Positions 10,016-17,231 of a stretch of 64,000 nt of DNA are shown here, piece by piece. The position numbers and the translations under genes are program-made. The notes beneath the pieces were generated by a model that worked only from the letters and a program-made list of their open reading frames with translations, ran no database searches and had not been told where the DNA came from. The stretch's first letter is position 1, and each line of letters begins with the position of its first letter. This DNA is from Lysinibacillus sp. FSL K6-0232 (GTDB taxonomy: Bacteria > Bacillota > Bacilli > Bacillales_A > Planococcaceae): positions 2,284,001 to 2,348,000 of the forward strand of contig NZ_JBBOYW010000001.1 of NCBI RefSeq assembly GCF_038008325.1, written 5' to 3'.

Positions 10016-10231
10016 ACTTTTTTTGAAATTTATATATATTTTTTCAAAAGACTATGAACCTAAATAAAAATGGAGAATATTAGTGAGATGGATGGTACAA
10101 ATTTTTCAGCTATACATATTATAGAGATAAGCGATGCTGTACAACATATAATTTATGCTTATTTACAGTGATATATGTAGAGCAAATAATGGGTTGAAAA
10201 GCATGTAATAATTACTAAAAAAGCAGAACAC

Positions 10232-10256
10232 GTTTAATCTGCTTCATTCAGGGTAT
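10232..10256 (+). promoter_or_regulatory. sigma-B (general stress) promoter
   Basis: GTTTAA (10232-10237) and GGGTAT (10251-10256) are separated by 13 bases, an exact match to the sigma-B consensus. It is 46 bases upstream of the GlsB/YeaQ-family gene, whose relatives are known stress proteins. The remaining part of the 339-base gap between 9964 and 10302 contains no other gene that I can support. Confidence 0.75.
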
Positions 10257-10302
10257 AACTAAGTAATCGCCATTATATCTTAATTTTAAGGAGATGAAAA
10301 TA

Positions 10303-10560
10303 ATGATTAGTTTCATTTGGTATTTAATCATCGGCGGTATTCTCGGATGGTTAGCTGGCGTAATTTTAGGTAAGGATGTACCTGGTGGCATTATCGGGAA
10401 CATTATTGCAGGGATTGTCGGTTCTTGGATCGGTAGTATGGTTTTAGGTAATTGGGGCTGGAAAGTAAGTGATTTCTATGTGTTCCCAGCACTAATTGGC
10501 GCAATCGTGCTGATCTTTATCGTAAGCCTTATTTTAAAAGGTATGCGCAAGGCGACTTAA
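10303..10560 (+). CDS. GlsB/YeaQ/YmgE-family stress-response membrane protein
   Basis: An 85-residue, very hydrophobic protein with three predicted helices and glycine-rich turns (GGILGWLAGVILG, GIIGNIIAGIVGSWIGS), the hallmark of the transglycosylase-associated/GlsB family. Its molecular function is unknown; family members are induced by general stress. ATG 10303 is chosen because the GGAG site ends 9 bases upstream; the ATG at 10294 would touch the ribosome site. The sigma-B promoter just upstream fits a stress role. A strong bidirectional terminator follows. Confidence 0.88.
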   Translation: MISFIWYLIIGGILGWLAGVILGKDVPGGIIGNIIAGIVGSWIGSMVLGNWGWKVSDFYVFPALIGAIVLIFIVSLILKGMRKAT

Positions 10561-10565
10561 ATATG

Positions 10566-10597
10566 TTAAAAAGAGCCATCATTGCGGTGGCTCTTTC
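10566..10597. terminator. bidirectional terminator between GlsB-family gene and lytic transglycosylase
   Basis: AAAGAGCCA and TGGCTCTTT form a 9-bp stem with a 9-base loop, with A- and T-rich flanks on both sides. It can end both the plus-strand gene at 10560 and the minus-strand gene ending at 10598. Confidence 0.8.
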
Positions 10598-11293
10598 CTA
10601 TTTATGATGGATTAGCACGGCTGCTTTTAATTCATCATGATAATCATGGTACATATGAAAATAATGCAGTACCTTTTCTACATATTCATCACTGTGATTG
10701 TATTGAAAAACAGCTTGTTGAATTTCTCCATTAGCAGCACCGTATTTCGCTAAGTAATTCGCTGCACTAAAAATGGCATCTTCAATATCATAAGGGTCTG
10801 CAATACCATCTCCATTAGCATCTACACCATAGCCACCATATTTTGCAATAGCTGCTGGGTTCATCAGCTCTGCCTTTGGTATATCGCCTTTGCCTAACCC
10901 TGAGCAAGTAGGATGTTGCCAGCCTACAAATGTACAAGGCATAAATTGTAAATGCCCTTCTGCGCCAGCTGATGAAACCATTGTTTTCATTGTAGAAAAG
11001 CGTGTTTCGATCCGATGATGGGCAGCTAGCAATGTCCATGGCACACCATATTTTTCCTCTGCTGCTACATAAATAGGAATAAATTGCTCTGGGATAGCCA
11101 TGTCAAAATGCTGTTGAATTTCTTCTACCACCTTTTGCTGGGCAAGCTTTTCGAAAATCGGTAAAGTTTGTAGTTCCTTCCATGCAAAAAATGTAAAAAT
11201 ATAAACAGTAATTGCGATTGGTATTAATAAGGCTATCATACCCATTTTTGCTGTAGATGATAACATCGGTTTCTTGTTTTTGTTCTTTGCCAT
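10598..11293 (-). CDS. membrane-anchored lytic transglycosylase (SLT-like fold)
   Basis: A 231-residue protein with a basic N-terminus, one membrane helix (about residues 15-37) and an extracytoplasmic lysozyme-like domain. The motif HHRIETRFS supplies the likely catalytic glutamate; SSAGAEGHLQFMP and the GDGIADPYDIEDAIFSAANYL block are typical of soluble lytic transglycosylases. It should cleave peptidoglycan glycan strands at the cell surface. ATG 11293 lies 6 bases after AGGTG; an in-frame GTG at 11302 would overlap the ribosome site. It stands alone between terminators. Confidence 0.85.
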   Translation of the reverse strand: MAKNKNKKPMLSSTAKMGMIALLIPIAITVYIFTFFAWKELQTLPIFEKLAQQKVVEEIQQHFDMAIPEQFIPIYVAAEEKYGVPWTLLAAHHRIETRFSTMKTMVSSAGAEGHLQFMPCTFVGWQHPTCSGLGKGDIPKAELMNPAAIAKYGGYGVDANGDGIADPYDIEDAIFSAANYLAKYGAANGEIQQAVFQYNHSDEYVEKVLHYFHMYHDYHDELKAAVLIHHK

Positions 11294-11453
11294 AAGCCAC
11301 ACCTAATCTAGTATTCTTCTTTCATCTTACCAAACTTACGGATAAATGTAGTATATCTTTTCATCGCCGTTTCCACTATAAAACCAGTTGAAAAGGCTGA
11401 GAACTATATAGTAAAATACGCTTTGATGGATAAAAATTAAGGAGGAATTTATT

Positions 11454-11843
11454 TTGTGGAAAGACTTTAAGGAATTTGCGATGAAAGGCAATATTGTTGA
11501 TCTCGCAGTAGCAGTTGTAATTGGCGGTGCTTTTGGTAAAATTGTAACCTCCTTAGTTGAAAATATTATTATGCCGTTAGTCGGTATATTAACAGGTGGT
11601 ATTGATTTAACAAAGAGCTTTGTTTTTGGCTCAGGAGAAGCCCAAGTTAATTTAGGTATATTTCTACAATCAATCATCGATTTTTTAATTATTGCCTTTG
11701 CGATTTTTATGGCTTTACGCATTATGACTAAGCTAACACGTAAAAAGGAAGAGGCTGCTGTTGAAGAACCAACACCTGAGCTTGATGCAAAGGAAGAATT
11801 ATTAAAAGAAATTCGCGATTTATTGAAAAAAGAACAAGCTTAA
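11454..11843 (+). CDS. mscL: large-conductance mechanosensitive channel
   Basis: A 129-residue MscL with the highly conserved N-terminus ([20 protein letters not shown]), TM1 at about residues 15-40, TM2 at about 68-95 and a charged C-terminal helix bundle. The channel opens under membrane tension and releases solutes during hypo-osmotic shock. The start is TTG 11454, eight bases after AAGGAGG; the next codon TGG matches the family's invariant MW opening. It is monocistronic with its own terminator. Confidence 0.95.
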   Translation: MWKDFKEFAMKGNIVDLAVAVVIGGAFGKIVTSLVENIIMPLVGILTGGIDLTKSFVFGSGEAQVNLGIFLQSIIDFLIIAFAIFMALRIMTKLTRKKEEAAVEEPTPELDAKEELLKEIRDLLKKEQA

Positions 11844-11849
11844 TCCTAA

Positions 11850-11884
11850 CAATCTGTTTCATTCTATTGAGGCAGATTTTTTTA
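11850..11884 (+). terminator. intrinsic terminator of mscL
   Basis: AATCTG and CAGATT (with a weaker extension) form a stem followed by a run of seven T on the plus strand, just after the mscL stop. Confidence 0.7.
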
Positions 11885-11939
11885 TGGCATTCAGCAGAAA
11901 TTAGTGTTGTATTGTGAAGATGCATGCTTTGGCTTCGTT

Positions 11940-12080
11940 GGTATTCTCGCCCGAAACGCGGGTATTTGTCCTAGCTCCGTGGGTATTCGCTCTCGAATCG
12001 CAGGTATTTACTCTGGCTTCGCGGGTATTCTCGCCCAAATCGCAAGTATTTATTTTCTTTAGAGGTATTTATAATCTCGC
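11940..12080. repeat. 21-bp tandem repeat array (locus A, about 7 units)
   Basis: The hexamer GGTATT (once AGTATT) recurs at 11940, 11961, 11982, 12003, 12024, 12045 and 12064: six steps, the first five exactly 21 bp and the last 19 bp. Odd units share GGTATTC followed by a CGAAWCGC-like end. Even units share GGTATTT followed by GGCTYCGCG-like ends, so the true unit is an alternating 42-bp pair. The array fills the intergenic space between mscL and metI. The plus-strand frame across it stays open and would encode heptads such as SRVFSPK, but it has no ribosome site and no known product. A second array of the same family lies at 43983-44065. The remaining part of the 365-base gap (to 12208) shows no gene. 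Confidence 0.85.
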
Positions 12081-12208
12081 TAATTTTCAGAAATCACCCT
12101 TGTTCTTCTTTTCCATACATGTTAAATTGATAACAATTATTGAAAATACAATGAATAAGAAGCGCCAATATACGCTTTATATTCAGCATTAAAGAAAAGA
12201 GTGACATT

Positions 12209-13324
12209 ATGACATTAAACAGAAGCATTGAAACAAAACTTGTACAATTAGGAAATTTAAGCGACCCAGCAACAGGTGCTGTAAGCCCGCCAATTCATTT
12301 ATCAACTGCTTATAAGCATGCTGGTATTGGTGAATCTACTGGCTTTGACTATACACGTACAAAAAATCCAACACGTGCACTTTTAGAGGCAGGTATTGCA
12401 GATTTAGAGGGCGGCGATATGGGCTTTGCCTGTAGCTCTGGTATGGCAGCCATTCAATTAGTGCTTTCCATCTTTAAACCGGGCGATGAGCTAGTAGTGC
12501 CTGATGATTTATATGGCGGTACATATCGACTATTTGCCTTCTTCGAAGAAACTTATAATATTAAGCCTGTTTATTCAAAATTTGAATCTGTTGAACATGT
12601 GGAAGCATTAATTAATGACAATACGCGTGCATTATTTATTGAAACGCCAACAAATCCATTGATGCAGGAATTTGATTTACAATTATATGCTGAGCTAGCA
12701 CATAAGCATGGCTTATTATTAATTGTTGATAATACGTTTTATACACCATACTTCCAACGTCCTATCGAGTTAGGCGCAGATATTGTCCTGCATTCTGCGA
12801 CAAAATATATTGGTGGACATAATGATGTGCTAGCAGGTCTTGTAGTAGTAAAAGGTACAGAATTAGCTGAGCGTATTGGCTTTATTCATAATGGCAGTGG
12901 TATGGTGCTAGGCGCAATGGATTCATGGCTGCTAATTCGCGGCTTAAAAACAATGCATTTACGCTTAAAGCAGCATGATGCAAATGCGAAAGCAATTGCG
13001 GCTTATTTAGAGGAAGAGGAGCTTGTAACAGATGTGCTTTATACAGGAAAAGGTGGCATGCTATCCTTCCGTCTGCAAAAGCCTGAGTGGGTTGATCCAT
13101 TCCTGCGCAATTTAAAATTAATTACGTTTGCTGAAAGTCTTGGCGGTGTTGAGAGCTTTATTACATATCCTGCTACACAAACACATGCAGATATGCCATA
13201 TGAAGAGCGTGTGGAGCGCGGTGTATGTGATCGTTTACTCCGCTTCTCTGTTGGAATTGAGGAAGCAGAAGATTTAATTGCAGACTTACGTCAAGTATTC
13301 GATATTCTTAGAAAAGAGGCATAA
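12209..13324 (+). CDS. metI: cystathionine gamma-synthase / O-acetylhomoserine thiolyase
   Basis: A 371-residue Cys/Met metabolism PLP enzyme that aligns by eye along its length with Bacillus MetI (ETKLxQxGN start, HLSTAYKHAGIGESTGFDY, SSGMAAIQ, ETPTNPLMQE). The PLP lysine is in HSATKYIGGH. It joins an activated homoserine with cysteine (or sulfide) to make cystathionine (or homocysteine). ATG 13328 of metC follows its stop by 3 bases. The ribosome site (AGAGTGA) is weak. No S-box (SAM) riboswitch is visible upstream, in contrast to Bacillus subtilis metIC; the upstream gap contains the 21-bp repeats instead. Confidence 0.93.
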   Translation: MTLNRSIETKLVQLGNLSDPATGAVSPPIHLSTAYKHAGIGESTGFDYTRTKNPTRALLEAGIADLEGGDMGFACSSGMAAIQLVLSIFKPGDELVVPDDLYGGTYRLFAFFEETYNIKPVYSKFESVEHVEALINDNTRALFIETPTNPLMQEFDLQLYAELAHKHGLLLIVDNTFYTPYFQRPIELGADIVLHSATKYIGGHNDVLAGLVVVKGTELAERIGFIHNGSGMVLGAMDSWLLIRGLKTMHLRLKQHDANAKAIAAYLEEEELVTDVLYTGKGGMLSFRLQKPEWVDPFLRNLKLITFAESLGGVESFITYPATQTHADMPYEERVERGVCDRLLRFSVGIEEAEDLIADLRQVFDILRKEA

Positions 13325-13327
13325 TGA

Positions 13328-14488
13328 ATGAAGCAACGTATTGAAACAAGTCTAATTCACGCTGGTGTACGTGATGGCTATACAAATAAAAAAGGAGCAG
13401 TCAATGTTCCAATGTACCTGTCCTCTACCTTCCATCAAGAAAGCATTGATGAGTTTGGCGAATATGACTACGCACGCTCTGGTAACCCAACAAGAGATGC
13501 GCTCGAAAAAGCGGTAGCTGAATTAGAGGGCGGTGTACGTGCACATGCCTTTTCATCAGGTATTGCTGCGGTATCAGCAGCTCTAATGTTATTATCACAG
13601 GGCGATCATATTGTGATGACAGAGGATGTGTATGGCGGTACATATCGTTTTGTCACAAAGGTATTACCACGCTTTGGCATTTCTCATACTTTTGTCGATT
13701 TCACGGATTTAGCGGCAGTGGAAGCGGCTATTACACCAGCTACAAAGCTACTTTATATAGAAACTCCATCGAATCCAACATTGGGTATTACAGATATTCG
13801 TGGTGTGGTGGCACTTGCCAAGCAGCACCAATGCCTAACATTTTTAGATAATACATTTATGACACCGTTACACCAACGCCCATTAGAGCTTGGCGTAGAT
13901 GTCGTAATTCATAGTGCAACAAAGTTTTTATCAGGTCATTCTGATATTATTGCTGGCTTAACGGTAACAGCCGATGAACAGCTTGGGCAGGAGCTTTACG
14001 CTATTCAAAATTCATTCGGTAATATTTTAGGTGTGCAGGATTCCTTCACACTGCTACAAAATATTAAAACAACGGATGTACGCTTTAGCCGCTCCGCACA
14101 ATCTGCCCAAAAGATTGCAGAGTTTTTAGCTGCGAATCCGGTTGTTGAGCAAGTGTATTATCCTGGGCTTGCCTCACATCCTGGCTATGACATTCATCAA
14201 AGCCAAAGCACAAGTGCAGGTGCTGTCTTATCTTTCCGTTTGCCAAGTTACGTTGCTGCAAAGGCATTAGTAGAGGCAATGACAATTCCTGTGTTTGCAG
14301 TTTCTCTTGGAGGCGTGGAATCAATCCTTTCTTATCCAGCAAAGATGAGCCATGCTGCGATGGAGCCTGAGGAACGTGCAAAACGTGGCATTACAGATGG
14401 ACTTTTACGTTTTTCAGTAGGGCTTGAGCATGTCGATGATTTAATTGCCGATTTTGCACAAGCATTAGAATTTGCTGCAAAGGCTTAG
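13328..14488 (+). CDS. metC: cystathionine beta-lyase
   Basis: A 386-residue PLP enzyme of the same fold as MetI, closest to Bacillus MetC (YLSSTFHQESIDEFGEYDYARSGNPTR at the start in pieces, TPSNPTLGITDI, PLP lysine in HSATKFLSGHSD). It splits cystathionine to homocysteine, pyruvate and ammonia in the transsulfuration route to methionine. ATG 13328 is three bases after the metI stop, with AGAGG inside the end of metI as ribosome site. The two genes form one operon ended by the terminator at 14498. Confidence 0.93.
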   Translation: MKQRIETSLIHAGVRDGYTNKKGAVNVPMYLSSTFHQESIDEFGEYDYARSGNPTRDALEKAVAELEGGVRAHAFSSGIAAVSAALMLLSQGDHIVMTEDVYGGTYRFVTKVLPRFGISHTFVDFTDLAAVEAAITPATKLLYIETPSNPTLGITDIRGVVALAKQHQCLTFLDNTFMTPLHQRPLELGVDVVIHSATKFLSGHSDIIAGLTVTADEQLGQELYAIQNSFGNILGVQDSFTLLQNIKTTDVRFSRSAQSAQKIAEFLAANPVVEQVYYPGLASHPGYDIHQSQSTSAGAVLSFRLPSYVAAKALVEAMTIPVFAVSLGGVESILSYPAKMSHAAMEPEERAKRGITDGLLRFSVGLEHVDDLIADFAQALEFAAKA

Positions 14489-14497
14489 CTTGAGATT

Positions 14498-14548
14498 TAG
14501 CATAAAATCGTGATTTTTATAACGCGGTTTTATGCTTTATTTTTTTAC
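14498..14548 (+). terminator. intrinsic terminator of metIC
   Basis: AGCATAAAA and TTTTATGCT form a stem with a 20-base loop, followed by TTATTTTTTT on the plus strand, 10 bases after the metC stop. Confidence 0.8.
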
Positions 14549-14599
14549 CTAAGCATATAATTGTTCTATATATTGGTATACTTATATTCGACATTGTAG

Positions 14600-15020
14600 G
14601 TGAAAATATTGTCCCTTATTATACGACAAATGCAAAAAGATGATATTGCTTTTGTACAAGAAATTGCCCGAAGCAGCTGGCATTATACATATGCGGATAT
14701 TATTGCTCATGCTATTCAAGATCATTTTTTAGCAATAGAGCAGCTCATAAAACGGTTAGCGAATAGTCCATTTTTAGTTGCGGTGCTTCATGAATCACTT
14801 GTAGGCTTCGCTCATTTCTCAAATGTTATCAATGGGGAAGCGGAGCTATTCGCTATGTATTTACACCCTACTATGCAGAGCTATCCGCATTATTTGTTTG
14901 TGTAGAGAAGGAAAATACAGTGGGTATGAATTTTTATACAGCAAAGTGCTTTACAAAAGTAGAAGAATATGATGAATTATTCGATGGCTATCTTTTAAAA
15001 ACGGTGAGATTCGTGAAAAA
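14600..15020 (+). pseudogene. GNAT-family acetyltransferase remnant (internal deletion and frame change)
   Basis: The first part (14600-14905) encodes a typical GNAT N-terminus, with IIRQMQKDDIAFVQEIARSS and later FAHFSNVINGEAELFAMYLHP, then stops. The C-terminal part continues in another frame (from about 14881) with ALFVCVEKENTVGMNFYTAK, then CFTKVEEYDE, and runs to about 15020. The acetyl-CoA-binding loop (Q/RxxGxG/A), which should follow LHPTMQS, is missing at the junction. A deletion has therefore removed the core and shifted the frame, and the product cannot bind acetyl-CoA. The putative start is GTG 14600 or TTG 14609 behind AGGTGA. Confidence 0.8.
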
Positions 15021-15049
15021 AGTGGGTATGTTAACCCCCCCTTTTTTAC

Positions 15050-15339
15050 TAAAAGCATTGCAAAATAATCCATATTTTCTCAAATCGCTGTTGTCGACAG
15101 TCCTCCTCGCGAATTCCAAAATATAGTCTGTCACGATCTCCCCACATATAGCCAAGGTCCTTTGCTGAATCAAACTGCAGCAATAATTGCCAATCCGTCG
15201 CTCCTGCCTCTAGCTCCTTTCGCAAAGGGTCTTAATAGCCTGTTGAATCATCACAATATAAACCATTGGTCACAAGCTGACACTCCAAATACATATCACC
15301 CTGAATAACATCAGGGTCACCACCAATACGATGAGTCAT
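15050..15339 (-). pseudogene. C-terminal fragment of a DUF1963 (YwqG-like) gene with an internal stop
   Basis: Read on the minus strand from 15339, the frame gives THRIGGDPDVIQGDMYLECQ and then LVTNGLYCDDSTGY. A TAA follows at 15234-15232, and then DPLRKELEAGATDWQLLLQF, MWGDRDRLYFGIREED and CRQQRFEKYGLFCNAF. This is the recognisable C-terminal half of DUF1963 proteins; the TAA replaces a codon that is normally an acidic or polar residue. The N-terminal half is not adjacent but lies at 16578-17151 on the same strand. Function in intact relatives is not established. Confidence 0.82.
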
Positions 15340-15589
15340 TGTAAGTTTAAAATAAAGTTTGATCATAATAAGCATTTAAAATTCGATATTATCGAAAAGC
15401 AGAAAGCCTGCTTTTGAAAAAAGATTGATCAAAACAGGCTCTCAAAATATTTCTTTCTGGTAATTTTTTATAAAAAAGATTGATTATTTTCTACTGATGT
15501 TATTCCGTTAAAGGGTCTGATTGTTTAAAACGAAAAAGCCGAGGCGATATGAAATGCCTACAACCTTTTCATTAATTACAAAAATCAAT

Positions 15590-16318
15590 TTAAATTTGTG
15601 ACATAGCTTTTTTAATATACTTATAAAGCTCTCCATCTACCCCATATTGCAGTGGATTGTTTGGGTTTTCTGCATGGAAACGTTCAGCTGCCTTAACGAT
15701 CTCAGGATCACCACCAGTAAACTTATTAGTTAATTCCTGCCAACGTTTAGCTAATTGTACAACAACAGGGCTTTCTGGCGATGTATTTTTTTCCAATTCA
15801 ACTCGGACATTAGTAATTAATTCAGCCCAATCATTTTCTACTTGCCTTTTTTCTTCTAAGCTAAATTGCTCTGTTTGATTTTTCATTTTTTCTAATTGTT
15901 CTTTCGTAAAATATTTTTCACTCATATTGATCACCTCAATTAATTTAATAAATTGTTCAGACTGAACTTCCTGTTGGGTTGCAAGTAGCTGATACATGCC
16001 TTCAAGCCTACTGTACAACTGTTCTTGTACTTCAATTTGTTTCTTTACAGTTTCTAACTGTATTTTGATTACTTCAATTGGATTAAAATTAGGATTTTCA
16101 ATCGTTGCTTTAATCTCTTCCAAGGAAAACCCCAATTGTTTTAGTGATAGGATTTGTTGCAACTTTACAATATCTGCTTCGGTATAGATTCTATGGCCCG
16201 ATTCCGTAATGTCAGATGAAGAAAATAAGCCAATTTGGTCATAGTGGTGCAGGGTGCGCACCGTTAATCCGGTTTGCTTTGCTAATTCTCCAACTTTCCA
16301 TTTTCTTTTTATGATCAT
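15590..16318 (-). CDS. MerR-family regulator with TipAS-type effector domain
   Basis: A 242-residue protein. Residues about 4-72 form the MerR winged helix (KVGELAKQTGLTVRTLHHYD, IGLFSSSDITESGHRIY) and a dimerisation coiled coil follows. The C-terminal half resembles the TipAS antibiotic-binding fold, with the ERFHAENPN and QYGVDGELYKYI segments near the end. ATG 16318 is chosen because the promoter at 16356-16386 predicts a transcript start near 16349, so the longer TTG start at 16351 would be outside the mRNA. Its own promoter has the stretched spacer typical of MerR control, which implies autoregulation. It lies between the two halves of a DUF1963 pseudogene. Confidence 0.88.
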   Translation of the reverse strand: MIIKRKWKVGELAKQTGLTVRTLHHYDQIGLFSSSDITESGHRIYTEADIVKLQQILSLKQLGFSLEEIKATIENPNFNPIEVIKIQLETVKKQIEVQEQLYSRLEGMYQLLATQQEVQSEQFIKLIEVINMSEKYFTKEQLEKMKNQTEQFSLEEKRQVENDWAELITNVRVELEKNTSPESPVVVQLAKRWQELTNKFTGGDPEIVKAAERFHAENPNNPLQYGVDGELYKYIKKAMSQI

Positions 16319-16355
16319 CCCCTCATTTCGTACGATTGTTTTTGCCGGCAACTTT

Positions 16356-16386
16356 ACTATACAACCTGACGTTACGTTAGGTTCAA
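16356..16386 (-). promoter_or_regulatory. MerR-type promoter with 19-bp spacer and dyad operator
   Basis: On the minus strand TTGAAC (16386-16381) and TATAGT (16361-16356) are separated by 19 bases. The spacer region contains the dyad AACCTAACGT-A-ACGTCAGGTT, whose arms pair at 9 of 10 positions. A 19-bp spacer with a centred dyad is the signature of promoters twisted open by MerR proteins. Confidence 0.8.
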
Positions 16387-16467
16387 GTCCTTTTATTAAG
16401 ATTTCTAAATTAAATGGTCCATTTAATGGAATGGCTTTATTATCACTTCACAAGTTCTTAATCTACA

Positions 16468-16515
16468 AAAAAAACCGAAATTCCTTCTTTATAGAGATAG
16501 GAAATTTCGGTTCAT
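16468..16515 (-). terminator. intrinsic terminator, minus strand
   Basis: AACCGAAATTTCC and GGAATTTCGGTT (minus strand) form a long stem followed by TTTTTTTT. It lies between the MerR promoter and the truncated end of the DUF1963 N-terminal fragment, so it would end transcripts arriving from that side. Confidence 0.75.
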
Positions 16516-16520
16516 CTTTT

Positions 16521-16580
16521 TTATAAACGGTTAAACTTTTTTCAAAACGGTACGACTTTTCTATAAACAGTTCAACTTTA
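16521..16580. repeat. three imperfect 20-bp tandem repeats
   Basis: TTATAAACGGTTAAACTTTT (16521-16540) is followed directly by two variants of the same 20 bases (16541-16560 and 16561-16580), all of the form A-AAACRGT-N-AACTTT. The last copy overlaps the truncation point of the DUF1963 N-terminal fragment, so the repeats mark the rearrangement junction. Confidence 0.7.
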
Positions 16581-17151
16581 TTTCAAAGCCACAGTCATTT
16601 CTTCAGCTTCCAGCCATTCATATTGTAAATCACTATAGCTATCAATAGCCTCACCTAAAACCCCCTCTAATTTACCGAAATATGGATATTCCCGTGATGG
16701 AAGTGTCCATTGATGTTTAAATTGCAGCACTGCGCTATCAATCTGACCATACTTCTTTAGTGCAGCAGGTATAGTGACTCTTGTAAGGTTGTCGATCGGC
16801 TGTGCAAAATAAAAAATGCGAAAGCGATCATAATCTTACGGATCATAGCCCCATGGCTGCTCCATAGCATTATAGAAAAAGGAGAGTAGCCCATTGACAG
16901 GTCATGCGTGATGTTTATCATACGGCTTGATTTCAGTAAGATTAACTTGGCACAGAAAATATAGGGAGCTATCGTCATTCGTATATAGCCAAGTAAAATG
17001 AGCTGGTACATCAGAACAGCCCCCCATTTTGGAGCGTCCAATCGAAAATGGCTGGGCAAGCATTCGAATAGAGCTTTTGGCAAGGGCTAATAATTCCTCT
17101 GTCTTATGCACTTAATTATCTTCCTATAATAAATTTTTCGATACTGCTCAT
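16578..17151 (-). pseudogene. N-terminal part of the DUF1963 (YwqG-like) gene, broken
   Basis: The minus-strand frame gives SIGRSKMGGCSDVPAHFTW and YFLCQVNLTEIKPYDKHHA, with a TGA at 16904-16902. GLLSFFYNAMEQPWGYDP follows, then a TAA at 16838-16836, DYDRFRIFYFAQPIDNL and finally REYPYFGKLEGVLGEA, ending at TAA 16580-16578. All these pieces are in one frame and match the first two-thirds of DUF1963 proteins. A probable original start is ATG 17151 behind AGAGGAC, but a further frameshift separates it from the rest. The missing C-terminal part is at 15050-15339. Confidence 0.82.
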
Positions 17152-17161
17152 CTTTTGTCCT

Positions 17162-17230
17162 CTAATGCTCAGATTGAATCGCAAGTACCATTAAGTCTGG
17201 TTCATCTGCCACTCCTTTACCAATGACCGT
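17162..17230 (-). pseudogene. 3' end fragment of an unidentified gene upstream of the DUF1963 remnant
   Basis: The minus strand reads GKGVADEPDLMVLAIQSEH followed by TAG at 17164-17162. The ribosome site and ATG of the DUF1963 gene come directly after it. The coding-like composition and the tight spacing suggest the tail of a former operon partner whose front part is lost. The family is not recognisable from this length. Confidence 0.3.
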
Positions 17231-17231
17231 C

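Noticed and set aside
11940-12080. CRISPR array
   Set aside because: Units are contiguous with variable bases inside the unit, there are no unique spacers of 30-40 bases, repeats are 21 bp and no cas genes are in the window.
11914-12192. 92-codon plus-strand frame with a heptapeptide-like repeat
   Set aside because: The frame is open only because the 21-bp unit is a multiple of three; no ribosome site, and the locus B array has no matching complete frame. Kept as a repeat finding instead.
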